NCBI GenBank assembly: GCA_963582935.1
Contig: CAUZSH010000031.1
Span: 1 to 21,812, forward strand
Direction of reading: 5' to 3'
Length of the DNA: 21,812 bases
Source: CAUZSH01 sp963582935
Lineage (GTDB): Bacteria; Pseudomonadota; Gammaproteobacteria; Francisellales; Francisellaceae
A program made the position numbers and the translations under genes. Positions 7,991-15,281 of the stretch are shown here, piece after piece. Under the pieces are notes generated by a model, which was not told where the DNA came from, did no database searches, and was given only the letters and a program-made list of their open reading frames with translations. Every line of letters begins with the position of its first letter. The first letter of the stretch is position 1.

Positions 7991-8663
7991 TAGTAGCAAT
8001 GTTATTTTGAAAGGGCTTAATGCCACACAGCGTGTTGAGTGGGCGCTCGACAACTTATCAGGTGAGCATGTTTTGTCTTCAAGCTTTGGGGCGCAATCTG
8101 CGGTGATGTTGCACTTGCTGACACAAATTAAATCAGATATTCCCATTATTTTAATTGATACCGGGTATTTATTTAAAGAAACTTATGATTTTGTAGATCA
8201 GCTGACAGAACGCTTACAGCTTAATTTAAAAGTGTATCGCAGTGAGACGACACCAGCATGGCAGGAATCACATTATGGGAATCTTTGGGAGCAGGGTGTT
8301 GAGGGGATTCAAAAATATAATCAAATGAATAAGGTGGCGCCAATGGAATGTGCGCTTAAGGATTTGAATGTCAAAACATGGTTTGCCGGTCTCAGGCGTA
8401 GTCAGTCAGAGAGCCGAGACAAGATTGATTTTTTGAGTCAACAAGGAGGTCGCTATAAGTTTTATCCTATTGCAGATTGGGGTGATCGAGATATTCATTT
8501 TTACCTTAAAAAACATCAACTTCCCTATCACCCATTATGGTATCAAAACTATGTATCAATTGGTGATACACATACCACAAAGCCACTAACAGCAGAAATG
8601 TCAGTGGCAGATACCCGTTTTTTTGGTCTGACCCGAGAATGTGGTTTGCATCAAATTATATGA
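7980..8663 (+). CDS. cysH: Phosphoadenylyl-sulfate (PAPS) reductase CysH
   Basis: CysH reduces PAPS to sulfite with thioredoxin or glutaredoxin as donor. The 227-residue protein has the nucleotide loop SSSFGAQS (33-40), the TWFAGLRRSQSESR block (133-146), and the C-terminal ECGLH with the catalytic cysteine C221. The paired cysteines of Fe-S APS reductases are absent: the equivalent stretch reads NKVAPMECALKDLN, as in the E. coli PAPS-type enzyme. That fits the presence of an APS kinase in the next gene, since PAPS must be made. The ATG at 7980 lies inside the end of cysI (11-base overlap) with GGGAGG just upstream, so translational coupling is likely. Confidence 0.96.
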   Translation: MHHNSSNVILKGLNATQRVEWALDNLSGEHVLSSSFGAQSAVMLHLLTQIKSDIPIILIDTGYLFKETYDFVDQLTERLQLNLKVYRSETTPAWQESHYGNLWEQGVEGIQKYNQMNKVAPMECALKDLNVKTWFAGLRRSQSESRDKIDFLSQQGGRYKFYPIADWGDRDIHFYLKKHQLPYHPLWYQNYVSIGDTHTTKPLTAEMSVADTRFFGLTRECGLHQII

Positions 8664-8694
8664 ATGAAAAATTAAATAAGATAAGGAACATGTT

Positions 8695-10455
8695 ATGAGA
8701 CACCCCGTCAAAGAATTATTAGTGCATGGTGCTGAGAAAGTGCAATTGCTTAAGCGTTTACCACAGATGCAATCTTGGGATTTAACTCAGCGACAACTTT
8801 GCGATTTAGAATTATTGCTTAATGGTGGGTTTTCCCCATTAGAAGGGTTTTTAGGTGAAGAGGAATATTATTCTGTTTGCCAGGGTATGCGCTTAACAAA
8901 CGGTGTATTATGGGCAATACCGATTACCTTAGATGTTGGTGAAGATTTTGCTTTAGGCGTTAAAAAAGATGAAGAGATTGTGCTGCGTGATGGTGAAAAT
9001 ATTCCTTTAGCCATTTTAAAAATAGATTCAATATGGAAAGTGGATAAGTTGTCAGAAGCCGTGTTAGTGTATGGTGCGGACGATCTTGCGCATCCTGCGG
9101 TGGCTTATTTGCATCAACAAGCAGGAGATTGGAATATTGGTGGTAGTCTTAAAGGGTTGTCATTGCCTATCCATTATGATTTCAAAGCGCTACGCCATAC
9201 GCCAAATCAATTGCGCGCAATCTTTGGGCGAGTTGATTGGCAAAAAATTATTTCATTCCAAACCAGAAACCCTATGCATAAGGCGCATTATGAGATGACC
9301 GCGCGAGCGGTAGAATCAGAGGATGCCAATTTACTACTGCACCCTGTCGTGGGCATGACGAAACCGGGAGACATTGATCATTATACCCGAGTACGTTGCT
9401 ACCAAGAGGTCATATCTAAGTATCCTGAGGGTACTTCAACATTGAGCTTATTACCGCTTGCCATGAGAATGGCAGGACCCAAAGAAGCACTTTGGCATGC
9501 ACAGATTCGCAGAAATTATGGGGCAACGCATTTTATCGTAGGGCGTGATCATGCAGGTCCTGGGAAAAATAGTCAAGGCAGGGATTTTTACGAACCTTAT
9601 GCCGCACAACAATTGGTAGAAGAATATAGGTCAGAGCTGGGTATTAATATTATTCCTTTTAAGGCGGTTTCTTATGTGGAAAATAAATCTGAATATAAGC
9701 TTGCTAATGAGATTTCTGCGGGGGATAAAGTATTAAATATCTCAGGCACGGAGTTTAGACGGCGACTTAGAAATGATTTAGATATTCCAGACTGGTTTTC
9801 TTTTTCTGAAGTCATCTCTCATTTAAAAGTGGCACATCCCTCACGTCATAAACAAGGTTACACGATATTTTTTACAGGGCTTTCTGGATCAGGCAAGTCT
9901 ACCATTGCCAATGCCTTGCAGATTAAGCTTTTAGAACACGGAGATCGCCCCGTAACCTTATTAGATGGTGATGTGGTACGAAAAAATTTATCGAGTGAAC
10001 TGGGATTTTCAAAAGCGCATCGCGATTTAAATATTCAGAGAATCGGCTACGTGGCAACAGAAATCACCAAGCATCGTGGCATTGCTATTTGTGCGCCGAT
10101 TGCGCCTTATGCGCAAACTCGAGATTTGATTCGTCGTGAAATATCACAGCATGGCGGCTTTATTGAAGTGCATGTTTCAACCCCTATTGAGGTGTGTGAG
10201 CAGCGAGATAGAAAAGGGTTATATAAAAAAGCACGTTTGGGTTTGATCAAAGGCTTTACAGGGGTTGATGATCCTTATGAGGAGCCTAAGAATCCTGAAG
10301 TCACGATTAATGCTTCGGAATTGGAGGTTGGGGGTGCGGTACAAAAAATTCTATCGACGATTGCGGAGTTAGGTTATAATGTCGGCAATCAACCACTCAA
10401 TGATCCCTATACTTGGAGGGCACCAGAATGCAAGATTCACGCTGGGTCAGCCTGA
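8695..10455 (+). CDS. sat-cysC: Bifunctional ATP sulfurylase / APS kinase (Sat-CysC fusion)
   Basis: This protein activates sulfate in two steps: ATP sulfurylase makes APS, and APS kinase phosphorylates it to PAPS for CysH. It has 586 residues. The N-terminal half (1 to about 380) is the homomeric Sat type, with QTRNPMHKAH at 189-198 and GRDHAGPG at 283-290. The C-terminal part (about 386-562) is APS kinase, with the P-loop GLSGSGKS at 395-402 and DGDVVRKNLSSELGFS at 424-439. Enterobacteria use the two-subunit, GTP-driven CysD-CysN sulfurylase instead, which is not seen here. About 25 residues follow the kinase domain, and their coding region overlaps the DUF2061 gene. The start is ATG at 8695, with AAGGA some ten bases upstream. 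Confidence 0.95.
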   Translation: MRHPVKELLVHGAEKVQLLKRLPQMQSWDLTQRQLCDLELLLNGGFSPLEGFLGEEEYYSVCQGMRLTNGVLWAIPITLDVGEDFALGVKKDEEIVLRDGENIPLAILKIDSIWKVDKLSEAVLVYGADDLAHPAVAYLHQQAGDWNIGGSLKGLSLPIHYDFKALRHTPNQLRAIFGRVDWQKIISFQTRNPMHKAHYEMTARAVESEDANLLLHPVVGMTKPGDIDHYTRVRCYQEVISKYPEGTSTLSLLPLAMRMAGPKEALWHAQIRRNYGATHFIVGRDHAGPGKNSQGRDFYEPYAAQQLVEEYRSELGINIIPFKAVSYVENKSEYKLANEISAGDKVLNISGTEFRRRLRNDLDIPDWFSFSEVISHLKVAHPSRHKQGYTIFFTGLSGSGKSTIANALQIKLLEHGDRPVTLLDGDVVRKNLSSELGFSKAHRDLNIQRIGYVATEITKHRGIAICAPIAPYAQTRDLIRREISQHGGFIEVHVSTPIEVCEQRDRKGLYKKARLGLIKGFTGVDDPYEEPKNPEVTINASELEVGGAVQKILSTIAELGYNVGNQPLNDPYTWRAPECKIHAGSA

Positions 10456-10856
10456 TAAAAGGAATTAGTTGGCGATTTTTAGCCACGTCTTTAATGATTT
10501 TAATGAGTTATATGGTGATTGGTGATGCGAAGATCGCGTTTAATATTGGTTTGATTGATTTTGTGCTTAAGATTGGGGTTTTCTATTTACATGATCGAGC
10601 TTGGTCTCATATGCCCTATGGTTTAACTTCATTTGGTGAGCGGCTATGGCGCAGCATCAGTAAGGGGATTACTTACCGTATGTTGGGTTCAAGTATTTCT
10701 TTTGCGATTGGTTTTTTTATGACAGGCAGTATTTATATTGCAGGTACGCTAGCTCTCTTAGATGTAGTGGTGAAAGTTATTGCTTATGCGGTTCATGAAC
10801 AGATTTGGCAACGAGTGATTCATCGTCGAAGTTTGATACGTTGGATTTTTGCTTGA
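10428..10856 (+). CDS. DUF2061 membrane protein linked to sulfate assimilation
   Basis: A small membrane protein of 142 residues made of two DUF2061-like repeats. The first (11-59) runs from KGISWR to D-x-x-LKIG...LHDRAW; the second (79-127) runs from KGITYR to D-x-x-VKVI...VHEQIW. Each repeat has two hydrophobic helices, a basic-aromatic start and a His-(D/E)-x-x-Trp end. The molecular function of DUF2061 is unknown to me; its place as last gene of the sulfate reduction operon suggests a role there, for example in sulfur-anion transport or enzyme anchoring, which is inference. The ATG at 10428 has GGAGGG at 10415-10420, and the first 28 bases overlap the end of sat-cysC. A TTG at 10413 in the same frame is less likely because that ribosome binding site would lie inside the gene. 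Confidence 0.85.
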   Translation: MQDSRWVSLIKGISWRFLATSLMILMSYMVIGDAKIAFNIGLIDFVLKIGVFYLHDRAWSHMPYGLTSFGERLWRSISKGITYRMLGSSISFAIGFFMTGSIYIAGTLALLDVVVKVIAYAVHEQIWQRVIHRRSLIRWIFA

Positions 10857-10957
10857 TTGAGGTTAATGCACTACATCAACATCATTACACACTGTTGGTG
10901 TGAAACGCTTGGAAGTGTTAGGGTGTAATTATTCAGAATATTATTGGAATGTTATTA

Positions 10958-11628
10958 ATGGGTGATAGCAATACACTGGAACACCTGACCTACCACTATA
11001 TTCAGTTAAAGAATCTAGGAAATTGGACTGCACTGCCATTCATGAATGGGTCTTACCGGGCGCACTTTTGATGCAGAGGGCAGGCTTTAGCTTGTTTAAA
11101 AGAATCCCAAAGGATGCCAAACACATCATTATTTTTGCCGGGAGCGGTAATAATGGTGGGGATGGTTTTGTGGTCGCCGCACTGGCAAAACAGGCGGGTT
11201 TAACCGTCTCAGTTCAATTAATGGCAAATAGTGATTATTACATTGATAATGCTAAAATCATGTTAGATCATGCAAAAACACTAGGGGTTGAATTTAAATT
11301 ATATTCCAAAACCTATGTCGTTTCCTTTAGTGTGGATGTAATTATAGGTGCGATCTTTGGAACAGGACTGTCTTGAGAAATAACAGGAAAGTTTGCTTTT
11401 GCCATTGAGGCAATAAATAAGGCAAATGCCTATGTGATTTCTGCAGATATCCCCTCAGGCCTTTGCGGAGATACGGGGAAGGTATTTGGCAGTGCGGTAA
11501 AAGTCGATGTTACCGTTGCTTTTATTGCCACAAGAAGTATATCAGGCCGTTACGCCTCAATCATATTTGCTCGATATCCACTCCGTTAAGGCATTGATGC
11601 ATACTCGTAAGCAGAACTCACATAAGAG
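10958..11628 (+). pseudogene. nnr: Broken NAD(P)H-hydrate epimerase/dehydratase gene (YjeF/Nnr)
   Basis: The intact gene would repair damaged NAD(P)H (epimerase plus dehydratase domains). The longest surviving piece (11023-11376) contains LLMQRAGFSLF and the YjeF N-domain hallmark GSGNNGGDGFVVAAL. At least four lesions are visible. The apparent ATG at 10958 (MGDSNTLEHL) is out of frame with the LYSVKESRKLD that follows. A TGA at 11374-11376 replaces what is normally a sense codon in GTGLS-x-EITG, after which the same frame continues with ADIPSGLCGDTG. A deletion and frame change near 11520-11530 skips to LLPQEVYQAVTPQSYLLDIH. The sequence ends at RKQNSHKR, where the dehydratase domain should begin, at the IS200/IS605-like remnant. 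The upstream gap 10857-10957 holds only a small hairpin (CACAC, TGTTG, GTGTG at 10888-10902). Confidence 0.85.
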
Positions 11629-11629
11629 A

Positions 11630-11664
11630 TTGACATCCTCCCCCACCTGAAGGAAGGGGTTTTA
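11630..11664. mobile_element. IS200/IS605-like end remnant with hairpin
   Basis: TTGACATCCTCCC (11630-11642) followed by an imperfect hairpin, CCCC-A-CC, loop TGAA, GG-AA-GGGG (11641-11659), and TTTT. This arrangement resembles the subterminal hairpins recognised at the ends of IS200/IS605 elements. No TnpA or TnpB coding sequence is present nearby. It interrupts the nnr pseudogene exactly where the dehydratase domain would start. GGGG followed by TTTT might also let it end transcription. I see no recognisable gene in 11665-11773. Confidence 0.5.
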
Positions 11665-11725
11665 CGGCAAACTTGATAAAATTGAAGCGTGACCTTGTTG
11701 ATCCAAAAAAAGAACGCCCTCATGG

Positions 11726-11800
11726 TATTTGTCTACTTTGTCATTACTCAGTGGCAGGGTAGATAAATCAAACTCAATCATACAACCAAGTAGACAAATA
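11726..11800. repeat. 13-bp inverted repeat flanking the cysK stop
   Basis: TATTTGTCTACTT (11726-11738) and AAGTAGACAAATA (11788-11800) are perfect inverted copies separated by 49 bases. The right arm codes for YLST near the CysK C-terminus. Similarity does not extend beyond the arms, so it may be a fossil inverted duplication, a long-loop structure, or coincidence. Confidence 0.45.
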
Positions 11801-12712
11801 TCGCTCACCACATGATGGGAAAATCACCACAATCATTTTATCTTGATTCTCTTCTCTAGAAGCAACTTCTATTGCAGCGGAGAGCGCCGCCCCAGATGAA
11901 ATGCCTGCCAAGACACCTTCTTCCTTTGCCACTAAGCGTGCATATTTACCAGAGTCTTCATTGGAAACCGTGATGATTTCATCAATCACATTCGTATCCA
12001 GTGCCCCTGGAATAAAACCTGCACCAATGCCTTGAATCTTATGAGGGCCTGGTGCATTGCCAGATAAAACAGCGGAGTCCTCAGGTTCTACCGCAATCGC
12101 TTTGAAAGAAGGTTTGAGTTTCTTTATCACGCTGGCAATTCCTGTAATGGTGCCACCTGTGCCAATGCCAGCAACCAAAAAATCCACCTTACCATCCGTA
12201 TCTTCCCAGATTTCAAGTGCCGTGCTTTGACGATGTGCTTCTGGGTTTGCAAGGTTGTTAAATTGTTGTGGCATATAATAATCGTCATGTGTATTGGCAA
12301 TTTCTTCGGCTTTTGCAATGGCGCCTTTCATGCCTTTTTTACCAGGAGTTAAAACGATTTCCGCACCAAAAGCACTTAATAGCTTTCGGCGTTCTTCACT
12401 CATGGTATCTGGCATGGTGAGTACAATGTCATAACCTTTGGTCGCAGCCACAAACGCGAGCGAAATGCCAGTGTTTCCACTGGTGGGCTCAATGATCGTC
12501 ATCCCTTTTTTAAGCAAACCTTTTTGTTCGGCATCCTCGATCATTGCTGCGCCAATACGATCTTTAACGCTGGACATTGGGTTAAAATATTCAAGCTTGG
12601 CAACAATATTTCCAGGTAAATCCTTGCTAATTTCTTCTAATGCCACAAGGGGAGTATTGCCGATAAGTTCAATAATGTTTTTTGCAATTTTAGGTCGGTG
12701 AATTCGATTCAT
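11774..12712 (-). CDS. cysK: Cysteine synthase A (O-acetylserine sulfhydrylase) CysK
   Basis: CysK is a PLP enzyme that joins sulfide with O-acetylserine to give cysteine. From the ATG at 12712 it has 312 residues. The PLP lysine is K50 in SSVKDRIG, the substrate loop is TSGNTG (77-82), the phosphate loop is GTGGT (184-188), and the C-terminus GERYLSTWLYD fits the family. The open frame extends upstream to 12847, but that part overlaps the end of cysE and looks unrelated to CysK; MNRIHRPKIAKN... is the natural start, preceded by AAGGA on the coding strand. It lies 16 bases downstream of cysE in the same direction, so the acetylserine-producing and acetylserine-using enzymes are co-transcribed. 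Confidence 0.96.
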   Translation of the reverse strand: MNRIHRPKIAKNIIELIGNTPLVALEEISKDLPGNIVAKLEYFNPMSSVKDRIGAAMIEDAEQKGLLKKGMTIIEPTSGNTGISLAFVAATKGYDIVLTMPDTMSEERRKLLSAFGAEIVLTPGKKGMKGAIAKAEEIANTHDDYYMPQQFNNLANPEAHRQSTALEIWEDTDGKVDFLVAGIGTGGTITGIASVIKKLKPSFKAIAVEPEDSAVLSGNAPGPHKIQGIGAGFIPGALDTNVIDEIITVSNEDSGKYARLVAKEEGVLAGISSGAALSAAIEVASREENQDKMIVVIFPSCGERYLSTWLYD

Positions 12713-12728
12713 TTTATTATCCTTATTG

Positions 12729-13541
12729 TTAAATACCCATGCCATCTTCAAAAGTGATTTGCTGATATTTTTGTTGATAAATACGGCTATGTGGTGCAAT
12801 ATTTTGTGTGATGGAGACATTAGCACCGATAACGCTTTCTTTGCCAATAGTTATATCCCCCAATATAGTACTATTAGAATAAATAGTGACATGATCCTCA
12901 ATATTAGGGTGGCGTTTTAAATTCCGAATGAGGGTATTGTCATTATTCTTAGGAAAGCTTTTTGCGCCCAGTGTGACACCATGATACAGCGTGACAAAAT
13001 TACCCACGATACTGGTTTCACCGATGACAACGCCCGTGCCATGATCAATAAAAAAATTCGTGCCAATTTGGGCAGCAGGATGAATGTCGATACTGGTGCG
13101 TCGATGCACTTCCCTTGCAATCATTCTGGGCAAAATTGGAATGCCAAGCTTGTGTAATGTGTGTGCAATACGATGCATAATAATTGCCTCAACCCCTGAA
13201 AAGCATAAAATGATCTCTATTTTATTATAAGCGGATGGATCTAGGTCATAAGCAGATTGAATATCTTCACTGATTAAAGTCTGTGTTTTAGCCATAGAGG
13301 CAATGAAATTATCGCAGAGATTTTTAATATCAGCAGGTGATATCGACTCATGAATAAAGATATAAAATGCTTCAATGAGATGATAAAGCTGATCCTTGAG
13401 ATCTATTCGGGCTTTACGTAAAACGTCAGGATTCATTTTTGAAATGTGATGCGTGAGGATGTTCTTTGCATTATCCATAAAAATATAGAGGCTTAGGTTT
13501 AAAATATTTGTTTTATCAGAATTCGATTTATCTATATTCAT
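12729..13541 (-). CDS. cysE: Serine O-acetyltransferase CysE
   Basis: CysE transfers acetyl from acetyl-CoA to serine, giving the O-acetylserine used by CysK. The 270-residue protein has a helical N-terminal domain (about 24-140) and a left-handed beta-helix of hexapeptide repeats (about 150-250). Active-site residues are visible as D166-H167 in IDHGTG and H188 in YHGVTLG. The C-terminus ends GMGI; a terminal isoleucine is what inserts into the CysK active site in the cysteine synthase complex, so that complex is likely here. The start could be the ATG at 13541 or the one at 13478 (MDNAKNILTHH); neither has a clear ribosome binding site. The 146 bases upstream (13542-13687) are very AT-rich and must hold the promoter of the cysE-cysK pair, but I cannot place it with confidence. 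Confidence 0.94.
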   Translation of the reverse strand: MNIDKSNSDKTNILNLSLYIFMDNAKNILTHHISKMNPDVLRKARIDLKDQLYHLIEAFYIFIHESISPADIKNLCDNFIASMAKTQTLISEDIQSAYDLDPSAYNKIEIILCFSGVEAIIMHRIAHTLHKLGIPILPRMIAREVHRRTSIDIHPAAQIGTNFFIDHGTGVVIGETSIVGNFVTLYHGVTLGAKSFPKNNDNTLIRNLKRHPNIEDHVTIYSNSTILGDITIGKESVIGANVSITQNIAPHSRIYQQKYQQITFEDGMGI

Positions 13542-13687
13542 GAATAGGAAGCCATTGTTGTTGCGGCGAATAGAGCGCGTCTATATTTATATAGTAAATT
13601 TATCCGTCAAACAAGAGAACGATTTTATTTGTATTACTATATTACATTTTATTATATGTTTTTTGTGATTGAGCGAAGCTAACCCTT

Positions 13688-15097
13688 TTAGGCAAGAGAG
13701 GCTTCGTGTTGTAGAGGCTCTCCAATTTTCTGATTGAACCATTGATATTCATTGGATAATTTTGCAACTTCTCCTACGATAATCATGGCGGGCGATTCTA
13801 TTTGATGAGAGTGTGCCAAAGTGGCAAGTTGATTTAATGTGCCTGTTACTGTGCGTTGCTCTGGTGTCGTTCCTTTTTCAATAATCGCGATGGGCATTTG
13901 TGGTGAATACCCTGCAGTCAGCAATTGTTTTTGGATATGCTGAACGGCATTAAGCCCCATATAAATTGCCAAGGTCTGATTTTTTCTTGCTAAAGGGATA
14001 AAGTTCGTTTTTAAATCATTAATTTGCTGTGCAGTAATAAAAGTGACAGACTGGGCAAGATCGCGATGTGTTAGGGGGATGCTTGCATAGGCCGCACAGG
14101 CGACGGCAGAAGTGATACCAGGTACAATTTCATAGGGAATATCATGCGCTTTTAAATATTGCATTTCTTCACCCCCACGCCCAAAAATAAAAGGGTCTCC
14201 CCCCTTTAAGCGGCAGACGATCAAACCTTTTTTGGCATACTTAATCATTAAATCATTAATTGTTGCTTGAGATGTGGAGGGTTTGCTGGCACTTTTTCCT
14301 ACAGAGATGAACTCGGCATCACGTCTTGCATAAGCCAAAACTGCTTCGCTTACCAGCTGATCGTGCAGAATGACATCTGCTTGGTGTAGCGTATTTAAAG
14401 CCTTAAGCGTCAAGAGATTTGGATCACCAGGACCCGCCCCGGCCAGATACACCATGCCAACTTTTGTTTCAGGTTTAGCCATGATTTGTGTGGCGATTTG
14501 CTCAGCTTGTTGCATATTTCCTGCCATGATTTGATGGCTATAATGACTGTCAAAAAGTTTTTCCCAAAAAGCACGAGGATTTTTAAACTTGAGTGATTTG
14601 ACGTTTGTGCGTAGGGTTTTAGCATGTGCGGCAACCTTACCGATATTTGTAGGTAAAAATGTTTCTATCATTTGCCGAATACGACGTGCTAAGACAGGAG
14701 CCGCGCCACCGCTGGAAATGGCAATCATAATGGGTGAACGGTTAACGATAGCGGGCTGAATAAAACTACTGTTGTCAGGGTCATCTACCGCATTGACAGG
14801 GATATTGTGTTGGTTGGCAATGCCGGCAATAAACCGATTGGTATGCCGGTTGCTGGTTGCTGCAATCACTAGATAATAATCTGCAATGGCATCGGCTGTA
14901 ATCTCAGACTCAATAAGCATTAAGGCATTGTTGTTATGCGCAAGTTGCTTCAGATCGCTTGAAATATCTTTAGCAATGACAGTAACATGAGCATGTGCCT
15001 TGAGTAGCGGTTTTACTTTACGAAAAGCAACGATTCCACCACCCACTATAAGACAATGACGACCTTTTAAGCTTAAAAATATCGGTAAATAATACAC
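13688..15097 (-). CDS. cysG: Siroheme synthase CysG (trifunctional)
   Basis: CysG converts uroporphyrinogen III to siroheme, the cofactor of CysI, by two methylations, an NAD-dependent oxidation and iron insertion. The 469-residue protein has both parts. The N-terminal dehydrogenase/ferrochelatase (about 1-150) has GGGIVAFRK (19-27), VDDPDNSSF (104-112) and SSGGAAPVLARRI (128-140), where S128 corresponds to the E. coli phosphoserine. The C-terminal SAM-dependent methyltransferase (about 213-460) has LAGAGPGDPNLLTLKAL (218-234) and RLKGGDPFIFGRGGEE (296-311). The start is GTG at 15097, chosen because YYLPIFLSLKGRHCLIVGGG aligns with the family's beginning. It is divergent from cysB across 184 bases. 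Confidence 0.95.
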   Translation of the reverse strand: MYYLPIFLSLKGRHCLIVGGGIVAFRKVKPLLKAHAHVTVIAKDISSDLKQLAHNNNALMLIESEITADAIADYYLVIAATSNRHTNRFIAGIANQHNIPVNAVDDPDNSSFIQPAIVNRSPIMIAISSGGAAPVLARRIRQMIETFLPTNIGKVAAHAKTLRTNVKSLKFKNPRAFWEKLFDSHYSHQIMAGNMQQAEQIATQIMAKPETKVGMVYLAGAGPGDPNLLTLKALNTLHQADVILHDQLVSEAVLAYARRDAEFISVGKSASKPSTSQATINDLMIKYAKKGLIVCRLKGGDPFIFGRGGEEMQYLKAHDIPYEIVPGITSAVACAAYASIPLTHRDLAQSVTFITAQQINDLKTNFIPLARKNQTLAIYMGLNAVQHIQKQLLTAGYSPQMPIAIIEKGTTPEQRTVTGTLNQLATLAHSHQIESPAMIIVGEVAKLSNEYQWFNQKIGEPLQHEASLA

Positions 15098-15126
15098 GGC
15101 TTTAGCTTTATGAAATGATATGGCTG

Positions 15127-15202
15127 ATAACTGACTATAGCGAGGATAGCCACTAGAATGAAAATACTGTTTTTTATGGCAGACATGCTTTTTTGTTATA
15201 TG
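15127..15202. promoter_or_regulatory. cysG-cysB divergent control region with cysJ-like half-sites
   Basis: ATAACT at 15127-15132 and GTTATATG at 15195-15202 are the same words that form the palindrome upstream of cysJ (4345-4367). After GTTATATG the bases also agree in part (GAAAT here, AAGAT at cysJ). LysR-type regulators usually bind between themselves and a divergent target, so this is a candidate autoregulatory CysB site. Such short AT-rich words can recur by chance. Confidence 0.35.
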
Positions 15203-15281
15203 GAAATGAGCCTATAGCGTGCATGAGTTGATGCTGATAAGATCATAGGTTAATTGATTTATATTTATACATGAGAGCGCA

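Noticed and set aside
7980..8663. CysH as an Fe-S APS reductase
   Set aside because: The paired cysteine motifs needed for a 4Fe-4S cluster are absent, and an APS kinase is encoded next to it.
11690..11763. Short frame with a CxxCH heme-binding-like motif (CLLCH) between nnr and cysK
   Set aside because: It lacks a start codon and any further cytochrome features; the motif is too short to be meaningful.
12713..12847. N-terminal extension of the cysK open frame to 12847
   Set aside because: The extra 45 residues overlap the cysE 3' end in another frame and do not resemble CysK; the ATG at 12712 has a good ribosome binding site.
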